From NCBI GenBank assembly GCA_004356685.1, contig SMWS01000024.1:1-9755 (forward strand): a DNA stretch of 9,755 bases. The letters are read 5' to 3'. Below, piece after piece: positions 1 through 6,080 of the stretch (positions are counted from its first letter, which is position 1; every line of letters begins with the position of its first letter). Origin of the DNA: Deltaproteobacteria bacterium (GTDB lineage Bacteria; Desulfobacterota_D; UBA1144; Nemesobacterales; N074bin48). The position numbers and the translations under genes were made by a program. The notes beneath the pieces are model-generated. The model saw only the letters and a list, made by a program, of their open reading frames with translations. It ran no database searches and was not told where the DNA came from.

Positions 1-1
1 T

Positions 2-67
2 CAGATTCTAGGTGTTTTCTACTTTGGCATACTTATTGTATTTAGTAGTAAGAAAACTATTCATTAA
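2..67 (+). CDS. C-terminal end of a membrane protein (5' end outside window)
   Basis: An open frame enters from the left edge and ends at TAA 65-67. It encodes about 21 residues, QILGVFYFGILIVFSSKKTIH. The first 14 or so are hydrophobic, and a short basic tail with two lysines follows. This is the pattern of a last transmembrane helix with its C-terminus on the cytoplasmic side. The stop lies 12 nt before the STAS gene, so the two are probably co-transcribed. The fragment is too short to assign a family. A chance open frame of this length is possible, but the hydrophobic-then-basic composition and the tight spacing to the next gene support a real gene end. Confidence 0.5.
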   Translation, partial: QILGVFYFGILIVFSSKKTIH

Positions 68-79
68 ATAAGAGATCCG

Positions 80-346
80 ATGTTGAAAATCACGGAGATT
101 GTAAACGAAGGTAACAAAGTCGAGCTAAAGCTTGAAGGCAGAATCGTGGGTAGTTGTGTCGATTATCTGCAAGAGGTTTGTTTGGAATTTTATGAAAAAG
201 ATTTAGATGAATTGCTGCTGGATTTTTCAGGTGTCAGATATGTAGAACCTGACGGTGTGAAAATGCTAAAAAGTTTAATGGAAGACAAAGTAAGAATTAA
301 GAATTGCCCAATTTTTATAGATGAGCTTTTAAAAAATCATATTTAA
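80..346 (+). CDS. STAS-domain protein (anti-sigma factor antagonist-like)
   Basis: An 88-residue protein that is essentially one STAS domain. Visible features are the N-terminal strand pair ending in 'KLEGRIVG' (residues 17-24), the core strand and turn 'LLLDFSGVRYVEPDG' (45-59), and a C-terminal 'NCPIFIDELL' segment (75-84). STAS proteins of the SpoIIAA/RsbV type bind anti-sigma kinases and are switched by phosphorylation of a Ser in a D-S-(S/T)-G loop. Here that loop reads E-P-D-G (56-59) with no Ser or Thr, so classic phospho-switching is unlikely and another mode of binding is inferred. It begins 12 nt after a membrane protein and ends 13 nt before the ATG at 360, in an operon-like run with the sigma factor gene. 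A purine-rich AAGAGA (70-75) is a modest ribosome site. The fold call is fairly firm; the partner is unknown. Confidence 0.75.
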   Translation: MLKITEIVNEGNKVELKLEGRIVGSCVDYLQEVCLEFYEKDLDELLLDFSGVRYVEPDGVKMLKSLMEDKVRIKNCPIFIDELLKNHI

Positions 347-347
347 G

Positions 348-352
348 AGGAG
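348..352 (+). promoter_or_regulatory. Strong Shine-Dalgarno site placed for the ATG at 360, not for the sigma factor GTG
   Basis: AGGAG sits 7 nt before an ATG at 360-362, the ideal distance. That ATG opens a 15-codon frame ending at TAA 405-407, not the sigma factor frame. The sigma factor's first possible in-frame start, GTG 379, lies 26 nt downstream of this site and has no purine-rich site of its own. Confidence 0.6.
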
Positions 353-359
353 TTGAAAA

Positions 360-407
360 ATGGCAATAGTAGTTATAAGTGATATACGAAACGATCAGCA
401 AATATAA
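360..407 (+). CDS. Possible leader peptide or pre-frameshift N-terminus of the sigma factor
   Basis: A 15-codon frame, MAIVVISDIRNDQQI followed by TAA TAA, starts at an ATG with an excellent SD. It overlaps the first 29 nt of the sigma factor frame, which lies +1 relative to it. Three readings are possible. It may be a leader peptide whose translation couples to sigma factor synthesis. It may be the true sigma N-terminus, joined to the rest by a +1 frameshift. Or the window may carry a one-base indel that split one gene. The sequence alone cannot choose among these. The peptide is not recognised. Confidence 0.3.
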   Translation: MAIVVISDIRNDQQI

Positions 408-1038
408 TAATGTTAATATAAATCTCAGAGATGAAGTTGCTGAAGGCTTTCAGACAGACGAGGAGCTCATTAAAGATTATGTAAACAATAATAATGAGCA
501 ATCCTTTAACCTGATTATAAGAAAATATGAAAATATAGTATTTGGTCTTGCTTACAGAATTCTTGGCAATCACTCTTTATCTGAAGAAGTAATGCAGGAA
601 GTGTTTTTGATATTAACCAAAAAGGTATCCACATTTAGGGAAGAATCAAAATTTTCTACATGGCTTTACAGAGTTGTTGTTAATGTTTGTTACATGTACA
701 GGAAATCTGAATACAAGCACAACAACAATTTAAGGTTAGATCAGGATATGAACGATGATTGCAATTCTCAATATATTGATTATGTAGAGGACAGTCATAA
801 CCCCAGTCCATATGAAGATAGCAAAAGCTCCGAAATTGTAGAGATGGTAGAAAAAGAATTAAAAAACATACCGCAAAAATACAGGGTAGTTTTTATATTA
901 AGAGATGTTGATGGGCTTACAAATCCCGAAGTTGCAAAAATCCTGGGTATTACTATTGCGGCAGTCAAGTCAAGAATACTGAGGGCAAGAAGATTTCTTA
1001 AATCAAGACTACAACATAAACTTCAATATGAATCTTAA
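379..1038 (+). CDS. ECF-type RNA polymerase sigma factor (sigma-70 family)
   Basis: A 219-residue two-domain sigma factor that directs RNA polymerase to a specific promoter set. Sigma region 2 spans about residues 38-108: 'QSFNLIIRKYENIVFGLAYRI', then 'EEVMQEVFLILTKK', then the promoter-melting and -10 recognition part 'TFREESKFSTWLYRVVVNVC'. An acidic linker (about 121-150) leads to region 4 (about 155-212), with 'IPQKYRVVFILRDVDGLTNPEVAKILG' and the helix-turn-helix 'AAVKSRILRARRFLKSRL' that reads the -35 element. Size and the lack of regions 1.1 and 3 place it in the ECF group. It lies directly after a STAS gene, but no zinc-finger anti-sigma gene follows. The in-frame upstream stop TAA (376-378) forces the start to GTG 379 or later, yet no SD serves it and the next in-frame ATG (residue 72) would cut region 2. 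The start is therefore doubtful; the family is not. Confidence 0.9.
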   Translation: MIYETISKYNNVNINLRDEVAEGFQTDEELIKDYVNNNNEQSFNLIIRKYENIVFGLAYRILGNHSLSEEVMQEVFLILTKKVSTFREESKFSTWLYRVVVNVCYMYRKSEYKHNNNLRLDQDMNDDCNSQYIDYVEDSHNPSPYEDSKSSEIVEMVEKELKNIPQKYRVVFILRDVDGLTNPEVAKILGITIAAVKSRILRARRFLKSRLQHKLQYES

Positions 1039-1138
1039 GTGATAAAATTTGCTCTAATAATGCGTAGTAAGATGTATAAGAAAAAATAAATCACCTATGT
1101 TATAGCATAGCTTTATTATGATAAAATGAGGAGATATT

Positions 1139-1603
1139 ATGAAAAAATATTGTTTCTATACGTTTTTAATTCTATTTTTATTTATCAGTAATAATCTTAT
1201 TGCAGGTACTGATCTAACTATAAATCGGAAACTCAGGTACGGCAGTGATTCGAATGACGGGCCTTTAATCACAGGTAAAGATTTAGATTATGCGAAACTC
1301 AGCACTCAAAAGCCATCTCATATAATTTTTTATCATAGGAAATGTTATAATTCTAAAAGGCAGGCAAAAAGAACTGTAGAGCTATATGACAAATTTAAAG
1401 AAAAAGTGAATTTTGTAGTAATCGATCTGGACCATATTAGAAACAAGGATCAGGTGAGCTTAAAACGAAAATACTATACAAACTATATTCCCCATGTAAC
1501 AATTTTCAGTAAAGATGGTAAAGTAGTTTACGACAGAGCGGGTGAAGTAAGTACAGATAAGCTTTCAGATATTTTAGAATCACAAATTAACAAGTCATCT
1601 TAG
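1139..1603 (+). CDS. Exported thioredoxin-fold protein with a C-x-x-S active site
   Basis: A 154-residue protein with a signal peptide: a Lys-Lys start, a hydrophobic core at 5-18, and likely cleavage near 'LIAG' (20-23). It should act outside the cytoplasmic membrane. The mature part fits a thioredoxin fold: strand 'HIIFYH' (61-66), then the active-site position K-C-Y-N-S-K (68-73), helix, strand 'VNFVVIDLD' (90-98), and the conserved cis-proline segment 'YIPHVTIF' with Pro118, then 'DGKVVYDRAGEVS'. The usual C-x-x-C is C69-Y-N-S72, and C69 is the only cysteine left after signal cleavage. Dithiol-disulfide exchange within this protein is therefore ruled out as read; monothiol chemistry, isomerase-like action or pure binding remain. 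GAGGAG (1128-1133) lies 5 nt before the ATG, giving a well-supported start. The gene is 100 bp after the sigma factor and 81 bp before the flavoprotein-NapH gene. A close named family is not recognised. Confidence 0.75.
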   Translation: MKKYCFYTFLILFLFISNNLIAGTDLTINRKLRYGSDSNDGPLITGKDLDYAKLSTQKPSHIIFYHRKCYNSKRQAKRTVELYDKFKEKVNFVVIDLDHIRNKDQVSLKRKYYTNYIPHVTIFSKDGKVVYDRAGEVSTDKLSDILESQINKSS

Positions 1604-1674
1604 AATGAAGTTAACATAAGATAAAAAACTAAGAAATACTGATATATTTGTTAATCTATATAAATAGAGGGTAC

Positions 1675-1679
1675 GGAGG
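1675..1679 (+). promoter_or_regulatory. Shine-Dalgarno site that fixes a TTG start
   Basis: GGAGG lies 5 nt before TTG 1685-1687. No ATG is available near the start of the long frame, and the conserved-looking N-terminal segment begins within a few codons. This site is the main support for a TTG start. Confidence 0.7.
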
Positions 1680-1684
1680 CTGTT

Positions 1685-4072
1685 TTGATAAGTTTAATCA
1701 AAAAATATACCAAATGGCTCCATACACAGTGGCCTGCAGGAATAGTAGAAAAACTGCCTGAGGTTAATAAAGACTATTCTACAAATATTCCAGGATTATA
1801 TATTGTCGGAGATTTAACTGGTATACCCCTTCTGAAATTTTCTTCAGATAGTGGTGCTAAGGCAGTCGACAGCATACTCGATGACCCTGATTTTCAAAAG
1901 AAAAAAGAACAAGTAGAAGAGGGCGTTTTGGATTTGGTAGTAATAGGGGCAGGGGTTTCGGGAATGGCGGCAGCCCTTGAAGCCAAAAAGGTTGGGTTAA
2001 ATTTTGAAATTTTCGAAGCCACCGAACCTTTTTCTACGGTACTAAATTTTCCAATAGGTAAACCCATCTATACATATCCTACCGATATGATCCCCCGTGG
2101 TGATCTGCAGTTTACAGCAGAAGTGAAAGAGCCTCTTGTTGAAGAGTTAAAAGCACAAACACTTGATAAAGGCATTGTTCCTAAAATCAGGAGGGTGGAA
2201 AAAGTTGAAAAGAAGGGTGATGTATTTGAACTGCATATTCCAAAAGAACAAACTCTAAAAGCCAGAAGAGTTATTGTAGGAATAGGAAGGTCGGGAAACT
2301 TCAGGAAGCTTGGTGTTCCGGGAGAAGATCTGGACAAGGTATTTAACCGTCTTCATGATCCCAAAGATTATTGTAGCAAAAATGTGCTTGTAGTCGGTGG
2401 TGGTGATAGTGCACTTGAAACATCCATAGCATTAGCTCAGTGTGGATCATATGTAACTCATTGTTACAGGAAACCGGAATTCTCGAGACCAAAACCAGAA
2501 AATATTGAAAATTTAAATAAGCTAAAGGCAGACCCCATGGCTGAAGTTTCTGTAGAGACGCCAGTATCTGAAAGGGTTACTACAAGTGCCGGAGGTTTTC
2601 TGGGTGAGCATAGAAAGGCCGGTAGTATAACTCTTTTAATGAACAGTAATGTAAAAGAAATAAGAGAAAATGAAGTTGTAATTATTGACTCGGATAAAAA
2701 TGAAAAGACCATTACAAATGATGCAGTTTTCTCTATGATTGGAAGAGAAGCTCCACTTGATTTTTTCCGGAGAAGTGGAGTTAAGATTTCAGGAGAATTA
2801 GGCATTTACGGCTGGATATCCATGATCCTGTTTCTTTTATTTTGCGCGTTTGTGTATACATGGAAAGCCGGGGGTACTGTTACAAATTTCTTTAAGGATA
2901 GAAACATCTTTCCACATAATATTCCTGATATATTTGTTCAGCTTGGCACAAAGATTGAAGAGGTCTCTTCTATTCCTTCGACTCTTGCAGGCTCATTAGC
3001 CATTACTCTGCAGGAACCGGGATTTTATTATTCAGTACTGTACACAAGTCTTATAGTGATATTTGGTTATAGAAGAATAAAAAGGAGAAAAACTCCTTAC
3101 ATTAAGCTTCAGACAATATCACTTGCAACAGTTCAGGTCATACCACTGTTTTTGCTGCCATATTTTGTATTGCCGATAATGGGTATTTACGGGGTTTTTG
3201 ATTCGGGAATATTTAAGGTGGTAGCCGATGAGCTTTTTCCGGTAGTGACTTATGGTCATGGAAGGGAGTATTGGAGGGCATTTGGATTTATTCTGGCCTG
3301 GCCTCTTTTTATATGGAATGTATTCAGCTATCAACCTATGTGGGGCTGGCTTATAATAAGTTTAATTCAAACCTTTGTAATTATTCCTTTTATGATTTAC
3401 CGGTGGGGCAAGGGAGCATACTGTGGCTGGCTTTGTTCATGCGGAGCAATGGCTGAAACCCTCGGAGATACTCAAAGGCATAAGATGCCCCATGGCGCTA
3501 AGTGGAACAGGCTTAATATAATTGGTCAGGTTATATTGGTGTTGGCTTTTATTTTATTGATTACCAGGGTTATTAGCTGGATTAGCCCTGAGAGCGGATT
3601 AGGCCAGTCGTTTAGGGGATTTTATGAAGGTTTTTTGTATGGTTGGTCTATTTATGGCATTGAACTAAATTATAAATGGCTTGTTGATCTGCTTCTTGCA
3701 GGGATTGTGGGTTATGGTTTTTATTTTTGGTATAGCGGTAGGATATGGTGCAGGTTTATGTGTCCGCTTGCGGCACTCATGCATATTTATGCAAGGTTTA
3801 GTAAATTCAGAATAATTTCAGAAAAGAAAAAATGTATTTCGTGTAATGTTTGTACATCAGTCTGCCATCAGGGAATAGATATAATGAATTTTGCCAATAA
3901 GGGTCTTCCTATGGATGATCCTGAATGTGTAAGGTGCAGCGCTTGTGTAGAGTCTTGCCCAACAGGCGTTTTACAGTTTGGTCAGGTAGACAGAAAAACT
4001 GGAGAGGTTATAAAAGTAGACGGCCTTGCAGCTTCGCCTGTTCTTATGAACGAGAATAAATTATTGATTTAA
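1685..4072 (+). CDS. Membrane-bound FAD/NAD(P)H oxidoreductase fused to NapH-type [4Fe-4S] polyferredoxin
   Basis: A 795-residue fusion. The N-terminal soluble part (1-370) is a two-nucleotide-fold flavoprotein of the thioredoxin reductase/YpdA type. It has an FAD motif GAGVSG (88-93), an NAD(P)H motif GGGDSA (238-243), and 'YRKPEF' (261-266) where the nucleotide phosphate is often read. The motif that normally ends the FAD domain, 'NIPGLYIVGDLTGIPLL', lies instead at 34-50, and no copy follows 'MIGREAPLDFFRRSGV' (351-366). No redox C-x-x-C is seen in the NAD(P)H domain. The C-terminal part has several membrane helices (about 373-393, 447-462, 476-500, 530-548, 553-572, 610-630 and 665-683). 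It also has NapH-like motifs CGWLCSCGA (580-588) and CRFMCP (689-694). Two C-x2-C-x2-C-x3-C [4Fe-4S] sites follow: Cys717/720/723/727 and Cys748/751/754/758. The inferred role is moving electrons between NAD(P)H and a quinone or envelope partner; direction and partner are unknown. The end overlaps the convergent kinase gene by 4 nt. Confidence 0.88.
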   Translation: MISLIKKYTKWLHTQWPAGIVEKLPEVNKDYSTNIPGLYIVGDLTGIPLLKFSSDSGAKAVDSILDDPDFQKKKEQVEEGVLDLVVIGAGVSGMAAALEAKKVGLNFEIFEATEPFSTVLNFPIGKPIYTYPTDMIPRGDLQFTAEVKEPLVEELKAQTLDKGIVPKIRRVEKVEKKGDVFELHIPKEQTLKARRVIVGIGRSGNFRKLGVPGEDLDKVFNRLHDPKDYCSKNVLVVGGGDSALETSIALAQCGSYVTHCYRKPEFSRPKPENIENLNKLKADPMAEVSVETPVSERVTTSAGGFLGEHRKAGSITLLMNSNVKEIRENEVVIIDSDKNEKTITNDAVFSMIGREAPLDFFRRSGVKISGELGIYGWISMILFLLFCAFVYTWKAGGTVTNFFKDRNIFPHNIPDIFVQLGTKIEEVSSIPSTLAGSLAITLQEPGFYYSVLYTSLIVIFGYRRIKRRKTPYIKLQTISLATVQVIPLFLLPYFVLPIMGIYGVFDSGIFKVVADELFPVVTYGHGREYWRAFGFILAWPLFIWNVFSYQPMWGWLIISLIQTFVIIPFMIYRWGKGAYCGWLCSCGAMAETLGDTQRHKMPHGAKWNRLNIIGQVILVLAFILLITRVISWISPESGLGQSFRGFYEGFLYGWSIYGIELNYKWLVDLLLAGIVGYGFYFWYSGRIWCRFMCPLAALMHIYARFSKFRIISEKKKCISCNVCTSVCHQGIDIMNFANKGLPMDDPECVRCSACVESCPTGVLQFGQVDRKTGEVIKVDGLAASPVLMNENKLLI

Positions 4073-5604
4073 CTAATAAAACTAATTGTAAATTTAGTGC
4101 CGGCTTTATTAGAAAGCTCGATAGTTCCTTTGAGCTGGTCAACTAAACTGCACACAAGCTGAAGTCCTAAGGTAATTGTATTACTAAAATCTATGTTTTT
4201 GGGAAATCCTATCCCGTTGTCACCAATATTTATTAGTATATGGCTGTTTTTTGATTGGTGAATCTTAATGTCTATCTTGTTATCTTTTTTTGATGATTTA
4301 TCTGATGACAACATATCTGGAAAAGCATGTTTGAAAGAGTTTGAAATAAGCTCATTTATTATTAGGCTACAAGGTAGCGCTTTATCAATATCAAGTTTTA
4401 TGTTTTCTAGATCCAGGTTAGTTTTAATTGAACCAGGATGTATGTTGAATGCTGTGAGTAGGTTGTCCAAAAGTGATTCAATATATTCGGAGAAATCAAA
4501 GTGTTCTATGTCTTCAGAACCGTAAAGGTGTTCGTGAACCAGAGCAATTGTTTGGATTCGTCTTTGACTTTCATCAAATACACTTAAGATGTTTTTATCT
4601 TCCAATGTGTCTGCTTGAAGGCTAAGCATACTTGAAATTAGCTGTAGATTATTTTTAACTCTATGGTGAACTTCTTTTAACAAGATCTCTTTTTCTTTTA
4701 GCGATAAGTTTAATTTCTTTTCTACCTCTTTTCGTTGATTAATTTCACTTATGAGCTTAAGATTTATGTTAGAAAGCTCGTGTGTGCGCAACTTTACACG
4801 ATTTTCAAGGTTTATGTTTAATTTTTGGATACCTTGTTCAGCATTTTTCCTTTCAGTGATATCTTCAAGTACTGCCATTGCATCGGTTACTTCATTATTA
4901 GAATTTCTTAAAGGAGAGACGAAGCAATACAGCCATATCTTATCTGTACCATCTGTAGCTTTATAATGTATATCCTGCTGAGAAGATTCTCCTTTAAACG
5001 CCTTCTTGATCAAAGAAATTAAAGATTTGTCATTTATTTTTTTTAGGTCCAGACCAATTATTTCTTCTATAGGAGTTAGGAAAATATCTGTAGTTCTTTT
5101 ATTGCATTCAGTTATTATTAAATTTTTATTTACAATAAATACCCCTACGGGGGATTGGTCAAAAAGTGTGTGATATTTCTGTTCACTTTCTCTTAGTGCA
5201 CTGATTGCCTGTTTGCGTTCGTTTCTAATTTTAGCTTCACGCAGCTCCCTCTCAATCGCAGGGCTAAGTCGTGCCAAGTTATCTTTCATTATATAGTCAT
5301 GAGCGCCTGCTTTCATGGCTTCCACAGCGATGTCTTCTCCTATAGCTCCAGATACTATTATAAAAGGAATATCAATATTTAATTGATTTATTAGGTTGAT
5401 TGCGGAAAGTCCTGTAAAATTAGGCAGAGAATAGTCAGAGATTATCAGATCCCAGACTTCTTGCTGTAAAGCAGACTTCATTTCTTTTTCAGATTCTACC
5501 CGGGTGTATTTTATTTTATACCCTGACTTTGTAACTTTTCTTACCAACAGTTCTGCATCATCTTCTGAATCTTCAATTATTAATAAGCGGATGCTTTTTT
5601 TCAT
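4069..5604 (-). CDS. REC-PAS-HisKA_2 signalling histidine kinase
   Basis: A 511-residue soluble protein with no membrane helices. A receiver domain (about 5-122) has the acidic pair Glu11/Asp12, phospho-acceptor Asp57 (in IISDYSLP), Ser85 and Lys107. A PAS domain follows (about 139-253, ending in 'LEDITERK'), then a coiled coil (about 255-305). The dimerisation/phosphotransfer helix reads 'LLKEVHHRVKNNLQLISSMLSLQ' (308-330), with His314 as likely phospho-site; this is the HisKA_2 type. The ATPase domain shows the N-box 'NELISNSFKHAF' (417-428), 'GDNGIGFP' (461-468) and 'TLGLQLV' (478-484). With REC first, this is a kinase controlled by phosphorylation at its N-terminus, so it probably takes phosphate from the upstream kinase and passes a signal on. 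The start lies 8 nt after the receiver gene's stop with no clear SD, suggesting translational coupling. It is the last gene of the operon, and its stop overlaps that of the convergent redox gene. Confidence 0.92.
   Translation of the reverse strand: MKKSIRLLIIEDSEDDAELLVRKVTKSGYKIKYTRVESEKEMKSALQQEVWDLIISDYSLPNFTGLSAINLINQLNIDIPFIIVSGAIGEDIAVEAMKAGAHDYIMKDNLARLSPAIERELREAKIRNERKQAISALRESEQKYHTLFDQSPVGVFIVNKNLIITECNKRTTDIFLTPIEEIIGLDLKKINDKSLISLIKKAFKGESSQQDIHYKATDGTDKIWLYCFVSPLRNSNNEVTDAMAVLEDITERKNAEQGIQKLNINLENRVKLRTHELSNINLKLISEINQRKEVEKKLNLSLKEKEILLKEVHHRVKNNLQLISSMLSLQADTLEDKNILSVFDESQRRIQTIALVHEHLYGSEDIEHFDFSEYIESLLDNLLTAFNIHPGSIKTNLDLENIKLDIDKALPCSLIINELISNSFKHAFPDMLSSDKSSKKDNKIDIKIHQSKNSHILINIGDNGIGFPKNIDFSNTITLGLQLVCSLVDQLKGTIELSNKAGTKFTISFIS
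4073..4112. repeat. Imperfect inverted repeat at the convergent gene junction
   Basis: CTAATAAA (4073-4080) is the exact reverse complement of TTTATTAG (4105-4112). Just inside it, ACTAA (4081-4085) pairs with TTAGT (4094-4098), leaving GCCGGC (4099-4104) as a bulge. The structure starts on the first base after the flavoprotein-NapH stop codon and lies inside the C-terminal coding part of the opposing kinase. It could act as a weak transcription or mRNA 3'-end structure, but it is AT-rich and lacks a following T-run. Confidence 0.35.
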
Positions 5605-5612
5605 TGTACTTA

Positions 5613-6062
5613 TTATTTTGCTGGAGGAGATTCATTAAGAACAAGCCAGTATAATCCTAGTTGGCCTACAGCTTTTACAAATTCTTTAAAATCGACTGGT
5701 TTTCTTATGTAACTGTTTGCACCAGAACTGTAACCGTCTACAAGGTCTTGCTGTTCTTTTGACAGAGTAAGTATAACAACTGGAAGAAGCTTTGTTCTGT
5801 CATCGGACCTGATTTGCTTAAGAACTTCAATGCCGTCAATCTTTGGGAGTTTTAAATCGAGTAAAATAAGTTGAGGCATTATTGACGTATCTCTTTTTGA
5901 ATATTTACCTCTTGCAAATAGATAGTCCAAAGCTTCAGCGCCATCGCGGGCTACTACAATTTCATTACTTATATTATTTTTTTTGAGAGCTCTCATTGTT
6001 AGTTCTTCGTCGTCTGGATTATCTTCTACTAGCAATATGATCTTATCTATAGTAGCACTCAT
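5613..6062 (-). CDS. Stand-alone response regulator, Rcp1/CheY-like receiver
   Basis: A 149-residue single receiver domain that accepts phosphate from a histidine kinase. It has the acidic pair Glu13/Asp14 in 'LLVEDNPDDEE', phospho-acceptor Asp69 in 'LILLDLKLPKIDG', switch Thr99 and Lys121 in 'YIRKPVDF'. The tail 'FVKAVGQLGLYWLVLNESPP' is typical of the Rcp1 group of small regulators that partner phytochrome-like kinases. No output domain follows, so it must act by protein contact or pass phosphate onward. An in-frame GTG at 6119 would add 19 residues, but the ATG at 6062 is preferred. It begins just before the receiver fold, and an AGGAGGG site precedes it at 6074-6080, overlapping the stop codon of the upstream kinase. 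The gene lies between two kinases in one operon and is the natural link between them. Confidence 0.93.
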   Translation of the reverse strand: MSATIDKIILLVEDNPDDEELTMRALKKNNISNEIVVARDGAEALDYLFARGKYSKRDTSIMPQLILLDLKLPKIDGIEVLKQIRSDDRTKLLPVVILTLSKEQQDLVDGYSSGANSYIRKPVDFKEFVKAVGQLGLYWLVLNESPPAK

Positions 6063-6073
6063 ATCAGTCTTAA

Positions 6074-6080
6074 CCCTCCT
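6074..6080 (-). promoter_or_regulatory. Shine-Dalgarno site overlapping the upstream stop codon
   Basis: On the - strand AGGAGGG lies 11 nt before ATG 6062, somewhat longer than ideal. Its first two bases (AG) are the last two of the PAS-GAF-PAS kinase stop codon TAG (6081-6079). Ribosomes ending the kinase would finish on this site, which favours coupled, stoichiometric synthesis of kinase and receiver. It supports ATG 6062 over the GTG at 6119. Confidence 0.6.

Noticed and set aside
373..573. - strand frame opposite the start of the sigma factor gene
   Set aside because: It lies over sigma region 2 coding sequence and has an Ile/Tyr/Asn-rich translation expected from AT-rich antisense sequence.
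1039..1089. 16-codon GTG-started frame directly after the sigma factor stop, considered as a tiny anti-sigma or a read-through tail
   Set aside because: It is very short, lysine-rich, lacks an SD and has no similarity to zinc-finger anti-sigma proteins.
1095..1110. Short dyad CTATG...CATAG between the sigma factor and thioredoxin-like genes
   Set aside because: Arms are only 5 bp around 6 nt with no T-run; it is too weak to call a terminator or operator.
1643..1650. TATATTTG, matching the Bacteroidetes -7 promoter pattern TAnnTTTG, upstream of the flavoprotein gene
   Set aside because: No TTG-type -33 element lies at the right distance and similar strings are common in such AT-rich DNA. It is not enough to call a promoter or a taxon.
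2464..2805. Open frame on the - strand inside the flavoprotein-NapH gene (113 codons)
   Set aside because: It is a shadow of a well-supported gene: Ser/Leu/Phe-rich low-complexity translation, no domain, and no plausible operon partner. The same applies to the opposite-strand frames at 2068-2337 and 3119-3334.
4268..4966. Two + strand frames (4268-4525, 4751-4966) opposite the REC-PAS-HisKA_2 kinase
   Set aside because: They mirror a kinase with intact motifs, and their translations are Ser/Phe/Leu-rich with no recognisable features. The same holds for + strand frames at 6398-6586, 8505-8729 and 8858-9046.
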